Notes: generated by a model from the letters alone, not told the origin. 32,351 bases of DNA from JAICTV01 sp035634055 (GCA_035634055.1 DASQDR010000234.1:1-32351), one strand, 5' to 3'. Numbered from the stretch's first letter, positions 1 to 8,949 are shown. Numbers and translations are program-made.

Positions 1-688
1 CGCCCTGGTTGGTCGTCGGCCCCCCGCTTGCCGGGTCCCCGGGCGGCGCGGTCGCGACCGTCGGCGGCGCGGCGGGGTTCACCGTCCTGGCTTGGAGCGT
101 ACCCTGCGGCTTCTCGATCAGCGTCAGGTAGATCTGGCACCCGACCAGGATGGCGGCGGCGGCCGCGCCGGTGAAGAACCCCGGGCCGAAGGTGATCAAC
201 CCACCGCGCTTCGGCGGCGCGGGGACGGGCGCCTTGAATTCCACCAGGTCCGCACCGCCGACCGGGCGCTCGATGCGCGAGCGCGCCCCCTTGACGCAGT
301 CGGGGCAGACCATCCGCCCGTTGTCTTCCGTGAGCCGGTCCGGGTCGGTCGGCCGGCCGCAGACGGCGCAGTTGCTGTCGAGCGAGGGGATGTCCTCGTT
401 AGCGCCCGGCGACGGCTCGCCGGTGAAGGTCATGGCGGAGACCGAGCCGGAGATGGTTCCGCCGGCCATGCTGCCGCCCGGTGAGCGGAACTCGCCGGTG
501 CCGGAACGGCTCCCGCCGCCCGCGCCCGCAGCGGCACCTGCACCGGCGGCGGGTGGCTGGCCGGCAGGCTTCTTCGCGACCAGCTTCAGCCCCTTGCCGC
601 ACCCGGAGCACTTGACGATCTGCCCGCTGGGCTGCGCCGGCACCTCGATTTTCGTCCCGCAGGTGGGACATTTCACCATCTTCGCCAT
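1..688 (-). CDS. Zinc-ribbon, single-pass membrane protein (partial, runs off the left edge)
   Basis: The frame is open from the ATG at 688 to the left end of the window (at least 229 codons), so the C-terminus is missing. Residues 7-30 form a CPTCG...CSGCG zinc ribbon. A second Cys4 cluster (C107/C110 and C128/C131, of the NCAVCG...VCPDC kind) follows a low-complexity Gly/Ala/Ser linker. About residues 171-190 are a hydrophobic segment ending in QIYLTLI, a probable transmembrane helix, after which a Pro/Ala/Thr-rich stretch runs to the edge. Proteins with an N-terminal zinc ribbon, a linker and one helix are common in Planctomycetota and usually have no assigned function; I do not assign one. 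A second ATG three codons downstream is an equally possible start. Confidence 0.72.
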   Translation of the reverse strand, partial: MAKMVKCPTCGTKIEVPAQPSGQIVKCSGCGKGLKLVAKKPAGQPPAAGAGAAAGAGGGSRSGTGEFRSPGGSMAGGTISGSVSAMTFTGEPSPGANEDIPSLDSNCAVCGRPTDPDRLTEDNGRMVCPDCVKGARSRIERPVGGADLVEFKAPVPAPPKRGGLITFGPGFFTGAAAAAILVGCQIYLTLIEKPQGTLQARTVNPAAPPTVATAPPGDPASGGPTTNQG

Positions 689-819
689 GAGGCCCCCATC
701 TTACCCGATCGCGCTCGCCGCCGCCGCACCGCCATACTATGGATCGACGGGCAGGCGGCGAGAAAGTTTCCTCCGTGGCGAGCATGACGCGTCGCACCGC
801 GCCCGGGGTGCAGCCCTTC

Positions 820-1860
820 CTACTTCGCCGCCTGCGTCGTGGCGCCGGCGGTCTTTCGATCGGCGTCCGGCGTCGCCTGCTTCAGGTTCGGGGTGACGTC
901 CGCCTCGATCCGGCCACTGGTCCAGTTCAGCGCGCCGGTCACCAGCCCGATGAATTCCGGCTTTTGCCAGACGTCCTCGCGATGTCCGAGCGAGGTGTAG
1001 AAGACGCGGCCCTTGCCGTGCATGCGCGCCCAGGTCGCGGGATAGAACGGGCGCTCGTACATGCCGCCGGTCATTCCCGTGGTGTCCTGCGCGAGGATGA
1101 CGTGCAGGTCCGGGGCGAAGTTCTTCAGGGCGTACCACTCCTCGGTAAATCGCGCGCCCTCGAACGCGGCCGCGCCGGGGAACTGGCCGTCAATCACCTT
1201 GTGCGCCGCGGGCTGCTGCCGGCCATGCACGATGAACTCGCCGCCGAGCATGGCGATGTACGGGTCGAACGCGTCCTGTCCCTTTTCGTCGACGTTGCGG
1301 AGCAACTCCGGGCCCCTGGAGTGGGCGGGGCTGTGGAACGTGTCGGAGGCGGAGTGAAAGCCGATGAACCCCTTGCCGTTCCTGATCGCCTCGAGGAACG
1401 CCTCCTTCGCCCCCGGCGGCATGGCCGGCTCCTTGTGGAGCAGCTTGTCCGGGTCGCGCACGTTCCGGCCGTTCTCGTCCTTCCTGGTTCCGTGCTTATC
1501 CGAATCCTTCGTGAGGTCGCCGGTGGTGTAGAAGGCGAAGACGTCGAACTTCTGAAGGTTCTCGGCGCTGAAGATCGTGCCGTCCTTGGAACACGTGACG
1601 TCAAAGCCGTGCTTGGCGCCGAGGTCGGTCAGGATCTGCTCGGCATAGGCCAACTTCTGCGGGTCCTCCTGCGAGCGGGTGATCACGCTGTGCTGAAAGC
1701 CGGAAGACTTGGTGAAGAACAACACCTTCTTCCGCGGCCCCGCCGCCTCCGCCGTCGCCGGCGCGTCGGCAGCGCGCGCGAAGAGCGGCGCGAACGCCAG
1801 GAGCGCCACGGCCAACCCGGTCAGCTTCAACGCGCGACGACGGTTCGTACCGATCTGCAT
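820..1860 (-). CDS. Exported ThuA-domain protein
   Basis: The 346-aa product resembles the ThuA/trehalose-utilisation family, which has a glutamine-amidotransferase-like (flavodoxin-type) fold. In the sequence: a core strand KKVLFFTKSSGFQH near residues 44-57, the GKGFIGFHSASDTF segment, and YPATWARMHGKGRVFYTSLGH near the end, which is typical of family members. The N-terminus NRRRALKLTG followed by a hydrophobic stretch and an ARA-A site looks like a Tat-type export signal, so the mature protein is probably periplasmic. The start is well supported by AGGAGGAGC about 5 nt upstream of the ATG. ThuA-like proteins are abundant in Planctomycetota and are linked to sugar metabolism; the reaction is not established and the neighbours do not reveal it. 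Confidence 0.85.
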   Translation of the reverse strand: MQIGTNRRRALKLTGLAVALLAFAPLFARAADAPATAEAAGPRKKVLFFTKSSGFQHSVITRSQEDPQKLAYAEQILTDLGAKHGFDVTCSKDGTIFSAENLQKFDVFAFYTTGDLTKDSDKHGTRKDENGRNVRDPDKLLHKEPAMPPGAKEAFLEAIRNGKGFIGFHSASDTFHSPAHSRGPELLRNVDEKGQDAFDPYIAMLGGEFIVHGRQQPAAHKVIDGQFPGAAAFEGARFTEEWYALKNFAPDLHVILAQDTTGMTGGMYERPFYPATWARMHGKGRVFYTSLGHREDVWQKPEFIGLVTGALNWTSGRIEADVTPNLKQATPDADRKTAGATTQAAK

Positions 1861-1929
1861 AACGCTCCTCCTGCTAGCCTCATGAATCTTAATGGACCTG
1901 GCGTCTTCTTCGTCGCCACGACAGCCATT

Positions 1930-3723
1930 CTACCCGCGTTTGGCCTTGATGAACTTTCGGACGGCCGCCAGTGGCTGCGCGTTGAGGACGTGCTTCGGCG
2001 TCAGCCACGCCCGGCGGGCGACGCTGATGCCGTAGGGAATCAGGTCGAACTCCTGCGTCGAGTGGGCATCGGTGTCGATGGAGATCATCACGCCCGCCTC
2101 CATCGCCGCCCGGGCGTTGAACTCGTCCAGGTCCAGCCGCGGGTAGCTGGCGTTGATCTCCAGGCACGTGCCGGTGTCGGCGGCGGCCTTGATCACCTTG
2201 TCCATCTCCAGCGGCAGCCCTTCGCGGCGGTTGATTAGCCGGCCGGTCGGGTGGCCGATGATCGTGACGTAGCGGTTCTCGATCGCGCGGATCAGCCGGT
2301 CGGTCGCCTTGCGGGCGTCCTGCTTGAGCGAGAGGTGCGGCGACGCCACGACGATGTCGAGCTCCTTCAGCACGTCGTCGTCGTAATCCATCCGCCCGTC
2401 AGCCAGGATGTCGACCTCGCTGCCGGCCAGTAGCGTGATCCCCTTGAGCTTGTCGCTGATGCGGTGGACGGTCTCGATGTGCTTGAGCAGCCGCTCGACC
2501 GACAGGCCGTTTGTCATCGCCAGCGCCTTGGAGTGGTCCGTGATGGCGAGGTACTCGTAACCCAGCTCCTTAGCGGCCCAGGCCATCTGCTCGATGGTGG
2601 CGGCGCCGTCGGACTCGTTGGTGTGGGCGTGCAGATCACCGCGGATGTCGGCGCGGGTGATGAGGGTCGGCAGTCGGCTTCCCGCCGCCGCCTCGACCTC
2701 GCCACGGTCCTCGCGCATCTCCGGCGGAACGAACGCCAAGCCGAGCTTGGCGTAGACGTCTTCCTCCGTCCGGCTGGCGAGGGGCATGAGCGGCGGGGGC
2801 TTGGCGACCTCCTTCTTCGCCTTTTCGTACGCCTCCAAATCGTACAGGCCCCACTCGCTGAGGGTCATCTTCTTCTTCAGCGCCAGCCCGCGGATCTTGA
2901 CGTTGTGGTCCTTGGAGCCGGTGAAGTAGAGCAGGGCGGCGCCGAAGTTTTCCTCCGGCACCAGGCGCAGGTCGACCTGCATGCCGTTGGCGATCTTCAC
3001 GCTGGTCTTGCTCGGGCCGGTGACGATGGTCTGCACGACGCCGGGGAGCCTGGCGAACTGCGCCATGATCGCTTCGGCGGACGCCATGTCGCGCACCGCG
3101 CCGACGAAGTCGATGTCGGCGATGGTCTCACGGCGGCGGCGCAGGCTGCCGGCCATCTCCGCGCGGATCACGCCGGGCAGCGCGCGCACGCGCTCGATCA
3201 GGTCCTCGGCCGGCACCAGCGCTTCCATGATCCCGGCGCGGCGATTGACCGGGCCGTCGGCGGCGCGCGTCTTGTAGCTCTCGATGCCGGCGCGGATGGT
3301 CTCGATCTTCTTCGGCCCGATCCCCTTGATCCCCGCCAGCGCGCCGCCGGTGACCGCCTTCTCCAGCGCCTCGAGGCTGGTGATGTCGCGCTCCTTCCAC
3401 AGCAGGTTGATCGTCTTCGGGCCCAGCCCCTCGATGTGCAGCAGCGGGATCAGCCCGGCCGGCACGCTGGCGGCCACCTCGTCGAACACCGTGCTCTTGC
3501 CGGTGTTGATGTACTCCTCGATGATCTGCTGGCTCGCCTTGCCGATCCCCTCGACGTCGCAGAGCGTTTTCTGCTCCATGCACTTCTTCAGGTCCAGGTT
3601 GCTCTCGCGGATGATCCGGCTGACCTTCTGAAACGCGATCACCTTGAAGGTGTTCTCGCCGCGCAGCTCCATCAGGGCTGCAAGGTTGGCGAACAGGTCG
3701 GCGAGTTCGGGGTTAAGGGACAT
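1930..3723 (-). CDS. polX: DNA polymerase/3'-5' exonuclease PolX
   Basis: This 597-aa protein has the full bacterial PolX layout. Residues about 1-150 are the helix-hairpin-helix region (VEGIGKAS, IEGLGPKT, IKGIGPKK). Residues about 160-320 are the X-family polymerase core, with GSLRRRRETIADIDF giving the metal-binding pair D203/D205 and a third carboxylate D251 in MQVDLR. Residues about 355-590 are a PHP domain with GDLHAHTNESDG (H365, H367) and ITDHSKA (D396, H397), expected to provide the Mn-dependent exonuclease. The known role is gap filling and end processing in base-excision repair. It lies downstream of lptG in a same-direction run, separated by a gap with 7-bp tandem repeats and a large hairpin. 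No good ribosome binding site is visible before the ATG. Confidence 0.95.
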   Translation of the reverse strand: MSLNPELADLFANLAALMELRGENTFKVIAFQKVSRIIRESNLDLKKCMEQKTLCDVEGIGKASQQIIEEYINTGKSTVFDEVAASVPAGLIPLLHIEGLGPKTINLLWKERDITSLEALEKAVTGGALAGIKGIGPKKIETIRAGIESYKTRAADGPVNRRAGIMEALVPAEDLIERVRALPGVIRAEMAGSLRRRRETIADIDFVGAVRDMASAEAIMAQFARLPGVVQTIVTGPSKTSVKIANGMQVDLRLVPEENFGAALLYFTGSKDHNVKIRGLALKKKMTLSEWGLYDLEAYEKAKKEVAKPPPLMPLASRTEEDVYAKLGLAFVPPEMREDRGEVEAAAGSRLPTLITRADIRGDLHAHTNESDGAATIEQMAWAAKELGYEYLAITDHSKALAMTNGLSVERLLKHIETVHRISDKLKGITLLAGSEVDILADGRMDYDDDVLKELDIVVASPHLSLKQDARKATDRLIRAIENRYVTIIGHPTGRLINRREGLPLEMDKVIKAAADTGTCLEINASYPRLDLDEFNARAAMEAGVMISIDTDAHSTQEFDLIPYGISVARRAWLTPKHVLNAQPLAAVRKFIKAKRG

Positions 3724-3732
3724 GGAAGGAGT

Positions 3733-3833
3733 GTCACTTTTGGATCGTCATTTGTCACTGATCACGTGTCACTCGCGAGTCGCCCGCTTCAGACGGGCGC
3801 TTTGCGAGTGACGAATGACAAGTAACAAGTGAC
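3733..3833. repeat. Two inverted 7-bp tandem-repeat tracts flanking a strong hairpin
   Basis: From 3733 to 3774 six heptamers lie end to end, close to GTCACTN (for example GTCACTT, GTCATTT, GTCACTG, GTCACTC). From 3806 to 3833 four heptamers of the opposite sense follow (GAGTGAC, GAATGAC, AAGTAAC, AAGTGAC). Between them, GTCACTCGC (3768-3776) pairs perfectly with GCGAGTGAC (3804-3812), and CGCCCG/CGGGCG form an inner stem, so the whole 100 bp could fold into one long imperfect hairpin between lptG and polX. It may end or modulate the lptG transcript; no T-tract is present. Related heptamers occur at 4994-5028 and 11183-11217. Confidence 0.7.
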
Positions 3834-3844
3834 CTGATTCCAAT

Positions 3845-4999
3845 CTACGTCTTGACGCGGTCCAGCAGGAACACGGCCACGGGGCCGAAGATCAGGATGG
3901 GGGCCCATGACATGAGCGCGGGCCACTTGTCGGTCCAGTCGGCGCCGCCGGGCGGGGTGCCGGCCAACTGGTGGCTGAGGAAGATCGCCGTCATGCACGC
4001 GCCGCACAGGACCACGCACGCCATGATCCCCTGCTTGATCTTCCCCGGCTCGCGCGACATCAGGCAGGGGATGGCCAGCAGCAGCAGGATGACGTTCAGC
4101 AGCGGCTGGGTGAAGCGGCTGTGCTTCACGCGCTGGAGGTCGATCGTGCCGTAGCTCTTGGGGCGCTCCAGCAGCATCTTGATGCGCGAGGTGGGCAGCA
4201 GCTCGACGAACTCGCCGCTGCGGTACAGGGCAATCTCGTCCGGCGTGATGCTGCTTCGGTAGGAGCCGACCGGCTTTTCCTTGGTCACCCGCTCGCGCGG
4301 GTTCAGGCCGGTCACCACGCGCCCGTTGATCAGCCGCCACTGCTGCGCCCGCGCGTCCCACTCGCCGCGGTCGGCGGTGATGTGGGCGACGGGCATGAAC
4401 TGATCGTCGAACTGGATTAGGTCCACCTGCTCCATCCACGCCGGCGCCTGCGCGGTGGCGGGGTGGAAGCGGGCGGCGTTGAGCAGCCCGTTGCTCTCGT
4501 CCTGCATCGCGCGGATGGCAAAGGTGCGGGCGGCGTTCTGGTTGATCTCATCGTGCTTGCGCGTCAGTTTCGGGATCATCTGCGGCACGAGCAGCTCCTG
4601 GTCCACCACCAGCAGCACGTTGAGGACCATGGCGGCGATGATGATGGGCATGGCCGTCCGCAGCAGCGGCACGCCGGCGGCGAGCGAGGCGGTCAGCTCG
4701 TTGAACCGCGACAGCCGGATCAGGGTGAACGCCGCCGCCACCACCGGGATGATGCCGGACAGGTGGATGAAGATGCGGAAGGTCTGGAAGAAGTAGTAGT
4801 CCCCGATGCTCCGCAGCAGCGCGATCACCGACGCCACGCCGCCGGTCCCCGCCGAGCGCGCCTGCACCTCGGCCAATTCGTCGAAGTTGAAGACCATGTC
4901 CAGAACCACGTACAAGCCGATCAGCACCATGAGGCTGATCAGGTAGTTCTTGAGGAACGTGGCCAAGACGTAACGGTCAAGGATCTTCATCAGAATCAC
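3845..4999 (-). CDS. LptG/LptF-family permease (YjgP/YjgQ), probable LptG
   Basis: A 384-aa membrane protein with the family's layout: three N-terminal helices (around YLISLMVLIGLYVVLDMVF, IFIHLSGIIPVVAAAFTLI and MPIIIAAMVLNVLLVV), a periplasmic beta-jellyroll of about 160 residues, then three C-terminal helices (LLNVILLLLAIPCLMS, IMACVVLCGACMTAIFL, WAPILIFGPVAVFLL). The family forms the LptB2FG ABC transporter that extracts lipopolysaccharide from the inner membrane. It lies directly downstream of a second family member (5027-6688), as expected for an lptF-lptG pair. Which of the two is F or G cannot be settled by eye. The ATG three codons in (4990, giving MKILDRY) is an equally good start. 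Confidence 0.85.
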   Translation of the reverse strand: MILMKILDRYVLATFLKNYLISLMVLIGLYVVLDMVFNFDELAEVQARSAGTGGVASVIALLRSIGDYYFFQTFRIFIHLSGIIPVVAAAFTLIRLSRFNELTASLAAGVPLLRTAMPIIIAAMVLNVLLVVDQELLVPQMIPKLTRKHDEINQNAARTFAIRAMQDESNGLLNAARFHPATAQAPAWMEQVDLIQFDDQFMPVAHITADRGEWDARAQQWRLINGRVVTGLNPRERVTKEKPVGSYRSSITPDEIALYRSGEFVELLPTSRIKMLLERPKSYGTIDLQRVKHSRFTQPLLNVILLLLAIPCLMSREPGKIKQGIMACVVLCGACMTAIFLSHQLAGTPPGGADWTDKWPALMSWAPILIFGPVAVFLLDRVKT

Positions 5000-5028
5000 T
5001 AACGACTAAGAACTGACCACTAGCCACT
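4994..5028. repeat. Degenerate 7-bp tandem repeat (5 units)
   Basis: Five heptamers run without interruption: AATCACT, AACGACT, AAGAACT, GACCACT, AGCCACT. They fill the short gap between the stop of the upstream LptF-like gene and the start of the LptG-like gene, overlapping the first codons of the longer lptG start. Same family as 3733-3833 and 11183-11217. Confidence 0.65.
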
Positions 5029-6688
5029 ACTGCCTTGCCAACCGGCTCCACAGCGCCGCCGCCAGCGCCAGCACGAGGGCGTTGCCGCTCCAGATCAAGC
5101 CGATGCCGAGGTTGATAGGGTTTTGGAACCCCTCCAGCTTCCACGGGACGTTCTCGCACGTGTGCTGCCCCGCGACGATCAGGGCGATGCAGACCAGCGC
5201 GGGAACGACGCTCAGGGCGAAGGCGGTCAGGAAGTTGCCGCTCTTGAACATCATCCCCAGCGCGCAGCCGACGACCACCAGGATCAGGCAGCTCACCGCG
5301 AAGCTGGCGCGGCTGTGCATCTCGCTCTGGATGCCGTTGCCGAGGCGGATGACCTCGCGCTTCAGCGTCGCGCGGTGCTCCGGCAGCACGTCGGGGGCCG
5401 TCTGGTAATCCTCCAAACCACGCGTCTCGTGGCGCCTCAGCGCGGGCGGCATCGCGACGCCGAAGTGGCGGGCGAAGCTGGTGATGGCGGTGGGGCCCTC
5501 CGGCGTCTGCGCCTTCACGTCGCGCAGCGCCGCCTGCACGCTGAGCTGCTCGTCGGCGACCGGGCGGGCGGTCAGCTCGACCTCGGCGGCGTCCCAGGTG
5601 AAGTCCGCCTTGCCGTCGCGCAACTGCACCAGCCGCGCCGGCGTGATCACCAGCCGGTTGTTGCGGGTGCCGACGCTCCCCCTAGGCGAGATCAGGTCGT
5701 ACTGCTCGCGCCCGGCGCCCGCGCGGAAGTGGAACGTCCCGCCCGGCTTCGACAGCGCCTGCGCGATCTCCGCCAGGTAGTGCTGCTCCTGGATGGCGCG
5801 GGTGATGCGGCCCATCTGCTCCTGCACCTTGCGGCTCTGCTCCAGGTCGCGGTAGAGCTCGTGCAGCCGGCGGATGTCCATGAACTTGGTCTCCTCGCGG
5901 ATGAGCGAGTCGATGACCATCGGCCCGAACTGCGTCTGCTCGACGCCCCCCTGCATCCCCTGCCCGTCGGAGAAGCGGCGGGGGAACATGGCGCCGCGCT
6001 CGAGCTGCGCCTCGAGCGTGAACTGGTCGTTCCGCGCCCGCCGGATGAAGACCCGCGCTTCCTTCGCCAGGTAAAACTCCTTGGGCACCTGGAGCTTGGG
6101 GCTGTCCGGCGTCGACGCGTCCACGCGGTCGTAAGCCACGATCATGATCCCGCCCAGGCGGACCATCTGCTCGTCGGGGTTGCGGGGGTCGCCCTCGGCA
6201 ACCGACGCCTCCTGCGCGAAGATCGTCGTGTCCTGAAACTTGATCTGGTGCGTCCGCTCGATCTGGTTGCTGATGAGCTGCGCGAGGTTGGAGTAGATGA
6301 CCTTCTCCACCTTCAGCGTGAAGACCGGCACAATGAAGCAGAGGAACAGCAGGCTGACCAGCGCCACCGTCAAGCCCAGCACGAGCGCGGGCATGCCGAT
6401 CGACGGGTAGCTGATGCCGGCGGCGCGGCAGGCGACCAGCTCGTTGTCCGCCGCCAGCCGACCGTAGACGACCGTGGTGGCGAACAGCGCGGCGATCGGC
6501 AGCGAGTAGGTGGTCATCGCCGGCATGAAGTACGACAGCATCTTCGCCGCCTGCGGCGCGTTCAGCCCGTGCTCGGTCAACGGGCGCAGCAGCCCACCGA
6601 AGCTCATGATCCCGGCCAGCGCCCCGCTGCACAGGAAGAAGATCCGCAGCAGGTCCTTGAAGATGTAGAAGAAGAGCGTGCGGCTCAT
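5027..6688 (-). CDS. LptF/LptG-family permease with enlarged periplasmic domain, probable LptF
   Basis: At 553 aa this is well above the usual 360-390 aa of LptF/LptG. The helices are as expected: DLLRIFFLCSGALAGIMSFGGLL, MPAMTTYSLPIAALFATTVVYG and MPALVLGLTVALVSLLFLCFIVPVF at the N-terminus, and three at the C-terminus around FAVSCLILVVVGCALGMMF, LTAFALSVVPALVCIALIV and GLIWSGNALVLALAAALW. The extra length lies in the periplasmic part between about residues 130 and 450. The conserved family motif RLAADNELVACRAAGIS follows the second helix. It probably works with the LptG-like protein encoded 28 bp downstream as the membrane part of an LPS-export ABC transporter; the ATPase LptB is not in the window. 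Confidence 0.85.
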   Translation of the reverse strand: MSRTLFFYIFKDLLRIFFLCSGALAGIMSFGGLLRPLTEHGLNAPQAAKMLSYFMPAMTTYSLPIAALFATTVVYGRLAADNELVACRAAGISYPSIGMPALVLGLTVALVSLLFLCFIVPVFTLKVEKVIYSNLAQLISNQIERTHQIKFQDTTIFAQEASVAEGDPRNPDEQMVRLGGIMIVAYDRVDASTPDSPKLQVPKEFYLAKEARVFIRRARNDQFTLEAQLERGAMFPRRFSDGQGMQGGVEQTQFGPMVIDSLIREETKFMDIRRLHELYRDLEQSRKVQEQMGRITRAIQEQHYLAEIAQALSKPGGTFHFRAGAGREQYDLISPRGSVGTRNNRLVITPARLVQLRDGKADFTWDAAEVELTARPVADEQLSVQAALRDVKAQTPEGPTAITSFARHFGVAMPPALRRHETRGLEDYQTAPDVLPEHRATLKREVIRLGNGIQSEMHSRASFAVSCLILVVVGCALGMMFKSGNFLTAFALSVVPALVCIALIVAGQHTCENVPWKLEGFQNPINLGIGLIWSGNALVLALAAALWSRLARQ

Positions 6689-6703
6689 CGGCGGGGGGCT
6701 CGG

Positions 6704-8065
6704 TTACACCGTGGCACGGGCCGCCGGGCCGTGTCTGGAACCACTCGACGCCGGCTGGGGGCTCGCGCCGCTTAGAAGTCGCCGCACAACCCCGGCCAGT
6801 TTCTGCACGCCCGGCTCGACCTGCTCCGCCGCCACGTTACCGAAGCAGAGCCGCAGGTGGTTGGTGGGGAGGCGTCCGGCCTCGTCGGGCTGGAAGCAGT
6901 AATCGCCCGGCACGTACAGCACGCCCGCCTCGACCGCCGCGGGGAACATCCCGTCGCGCGAGGTGTCGATCCCTTCCGGCAGCGTGAGCCACACGTACAG
7001 CCCGCCCGCCGGCCGCGTCCAGTGCAGCCCGTCCGCCTTGGGCATGTAACGCTCGAGCGCGCCGAGCATCGCGTGCAGCTTCGTGCTGTACCCGCGCTTG
7101 AGGTGCTCCACCTGCTCGAGGTACTTACCGCTGCGCATCACCTCGGCGCCGATGTGCTGAGCGAGGCTGGCCGAGCCGAAATCGTGGTTCCCCTTCTGGT
7201 CGAGGATCGCGCGCATCAGGTCCGGCGGGACGGCGGTGTAGCCGGTCTTGATCCCGGGCGCGAACGGCTTGCTGAACGTGCAGGCGAGGATCGTGTGCTC
7301 GTTCTTCGCGTCGAACGACTTGATCGACGGCAGCGACTCCCCGTCGTAACGCAGCTCGCGGTAGGCGGCGTCCTCCAGGATCAGGATGCGGTGCTGCCTG
7401 CTGTACTTGCGCGCGATCTCCAGCAGCCGTGGCCGGCGCTCGAGCGACAGCGTCAGGCCCGTCGGGTTGTCGAAGTAGCTCGTGCAGTAGATGAACCGGA
7501 CGCGGTGGAGGTGCCCGTCGCGCTCGATCCGCGCCAGCAGGCGGTCCACCGCCTCGACGTCCATCCCGTGGTCGTCCATCGGCACGGTCATCACCTTCGC
7601 CCCCAGCGACTGGAGCGTGCCGGTGTAGACGAAGTAGCTGGGATTGGCGGCGATGACGATGTCGCCCGGATCGACCAGCACGTCACCGATGATGTAGAGC
7701 GCCTGCTGCGATCCGGTGGTGATGACCAGGTCGCCGGGCGTGAGGTCCATGTCGGCGGCGGCCTTGCCCTCGAGCTTCTCGAGGTGCCGCAGGCAGTCGC
7801 GGCGCAGCTCGGCCGAGCCCAGCGTCTGCTCGTACTGAAGCGCCGCCCGCCCACGCACGTTATCGCCCAAGATTCGCCCGGCCGCCTCGGCGCAGATCTC
7901 GAGCGGCAGCGTGTGGGAGTCGACCAGACCGGCCGCGAAGTTGATCAGCGATGGGTTCCCCATCGCCGCCGCCACCAGCGCGTTGATCGGCTGCTCCTTC
8001 GTCCGCCTGGACTTCGCGGACAGATGCAGGGGCAGGGCCGGCGAGTTGGGCGAGGGGGGCTGCAT
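6704..8065 (-). CDS. PLP-dependent class I/II aminotransferase (2-aminoadipate/LysN-like)
   Basis: The 453-aa protein has the fold-type I aminotransferase motifs: INFAAGLVDSHTLPLE at the N-terminus, TTGSQQALYIIGDVLVDPGD, ANPSYFVYTG, the cofactor-contact segment YFDNPTG (N200), LILEDAAYRELRY (D232), and the PLP-lysine motif TFSKPFAPGIKTGY with K266. The C-terminal PAGGLYVWLTLP is also typical. The closest subgroup is the MocR-like/LysN group (2-aminoadipate, valine or aromatic aminotransferases), without the N-terminal GntR domain of MocR regulators. The substrate cannot be fixed from sequence alone. The start of lptF lies 15 bp downstream, so the two may share a transcript. Confidence 0.9.
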   Translation of the reverse strand: MQPPSPNSPALPLHLSAKSRRTKEQPINALVAAAMGNPSLINFAAGLVDSHTLPLEICAEAAGRILGDNVRGRAALQYEQTLGSAELRRDCLRHLEKLEGKAAADMDLTPGDLVITTGSQQALYIIGDVLVDPGDIVIAANPSYFVYTGTLQSLGAKVMTVPMDDHGMDVEAVDRLLARIERDGHLHRVRFIYCTSYFDNPTGLTLSLERRPRLLEIARKYSRQHRILILEDAAYRELRYDGESLPSIKSFDAKNEHTILACTFSKPFAPGIKTGYTAVPPDLMRAILDQKGNHDFGSASLAQHIGAEVMRSGKYLEQVEHLKRGYSTKLHAMLGALERYMPKADGLHWTRPAGGLYVWLTLPEGIDTSRDGMFPAAVEAGVLYVPGDYCFQPDEAGRLPTNHLRLCFGNVAAEQVEPGVQKLAGVVRRLLSGASPQPASSGSRHGPAARATV

Positions 8066-8270
8066 GAAAGGGAAACATGCTACCCGGTGCGGAAATGGTG
8101 TTCAATCGAGGAGGGCCAAGGGTGACTCGGCCGCGTCAGCAATCGCCCGACGGCATGCCCGGGTAACGGGCGGCAATCTCTCGGGCCAAGCGTCGTTACC
8201 GAAGGCGCAAGGAGCTGCCGCGGCGGCGTCCTACGTGCGCCTGCACGGTTGCGGGTCGGGCGGCGGTGCG

Positions 8271-8654
8271 TCAGCGCTTGCCCTTCTGCTTCCCCATCGT
8301 GCGCTTCATCGCCGCGCGCTCGGCTGAAGTGACCTTCTTGGAGCTGACCAGGTGGTCCACCAGGCTCTGCGCCGAGCCGCCGAAAACCCGCTGCACAAGG
8401 TCCTGCACCAGGCTCGCCTTGGTCTGCTCCTCCGGCATCGGCTCGTACCGCGCCGGGCGCCCCTGGGCGCGGGTGACGTACCCGCGCCCCTCCATGATCT
8501 GCACGCGCTTGAGGTAGCTGTTGTACCCCACGCGCTTGCCCGGCGGCATCGCGTCAAAGATCTCGCGGACCGAAAGCGGCCGGCCCGCGGCCCAGAGGAT
8601 GTTGAGAATCACGATGTCGCCGTCGGTCGGACGGGGAAGAGGAGGACGTGCCAC
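8271..8654 (-). CDS. BlaI/MecI/CopY-family transcriptional repressor
   Basis: A 127-aa protein with the N-terminal winged helix of penicillinase-repressor family regulators: DGDIVILNILWAAGRPLSVREIFDAM, then YNSYLKRVQIMEGRGYVTR, where the wing ends in RPARYEP, followed by a helical dimerisation tail (residues about 75-120). The start is GTG at 8654. These repressors are usually paired with an M56/BlaR1 peptidase; none is present here, so the target is unknown. A perfect inverted repeat CTTGGG-CT-CCCAAG lies 15 bp upstream of the start and could be its own operator. Confidence 0.85.
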   Translation of the reverse strand: MARPPLPRPTDGDIVILNILWAAGRPLSVREIFDAMPPGKRVGYNSYLKRVQIMEGRGYVTRAQGRPARYEPMPEEQTKASLVQDLVQRVFGGSAQSLVDHLVSSKKVTSAERAAMKRTMGKQKGKR

Positions 8655-8668
8655 GCGTTAAACTATAA

Positions 8669-8682
8669 CTTGGGCTCCCAAG
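8669..8682. promoter_or_regulatory. Inverted repeat upstream of the BlaI-like repressor, possible operator
   Basis: CTTGGG and CCCAAG are separated by CT, next to an AT-rich segment (TTAAACTATAA) in an otherwise GC-rich gap. A dyad this close to a repressor start fits autoregulation, but this is inferred from position only. Confidence 0.4.
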
Positions 8683-8785
8683 AACTTCACGCGACATTTC
8701 CGGCGGCGCCAAATGCAGCCCCGGCAGAGCGTCGGATTTAAACTCAATGGCTCGTCGTGCTGCGGCAGGTTCTCAAACGAAACAA

Positions 8786-8806
8786 CCCCCGGAAAACTTC
8801 CGAGGG
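8786..8806 (-). terminator. Rho-independent terminator of the tRNA-Lys transcript
   Basis: Read on the minus strand, CCCTCGGAA and TTCCGGGGG form a 9-bp stem (one T-G pair) around the loop GTT. It is followed by a T-rich stretch TTGTTTCGTTT. It lies 23 bp past the 3' end of the tRNA. Confidence 0.75.
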
Positions 8807-8828
8807 CTGTCGCGTTGATTGGTGCGAG

Positions 8829-8901
<73 letters not shown>

Positions 8902-8921
8902 GATCGAGTCGAGGGCTGGGA

Positions 8922-8949
8922 ACTGTATCCAACAGTGGTACGTTGTCAA
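8922..8949 (-). promoter_or_regulatory. Sigma70-type promoter of tRNA-Lys
   Basis: On the minus strand TTGACA (8949-8944) and TACAGT (8927-8922) are separated by 16 bp, placing the transcription start a few bases before the tRNA 5' end at 8901. Confidence 0.75.

Noticed and set aside
783..791. CATGACGCG, the first 9 bases of the guide seed, also occurs here
   Set aside because: It is not preceded by TTC, lies in a gap near the ThuA gene, and the match stops after 9 bases. A chance hit.
739..2238. Long plus-strand frames opposite ThuA, PolX, LptF/G and other genes
   Set aside because: They are antisense shadows of well-identified genes, rich in Arg, Leu, Val, Asp, His and Gln and without motifs.
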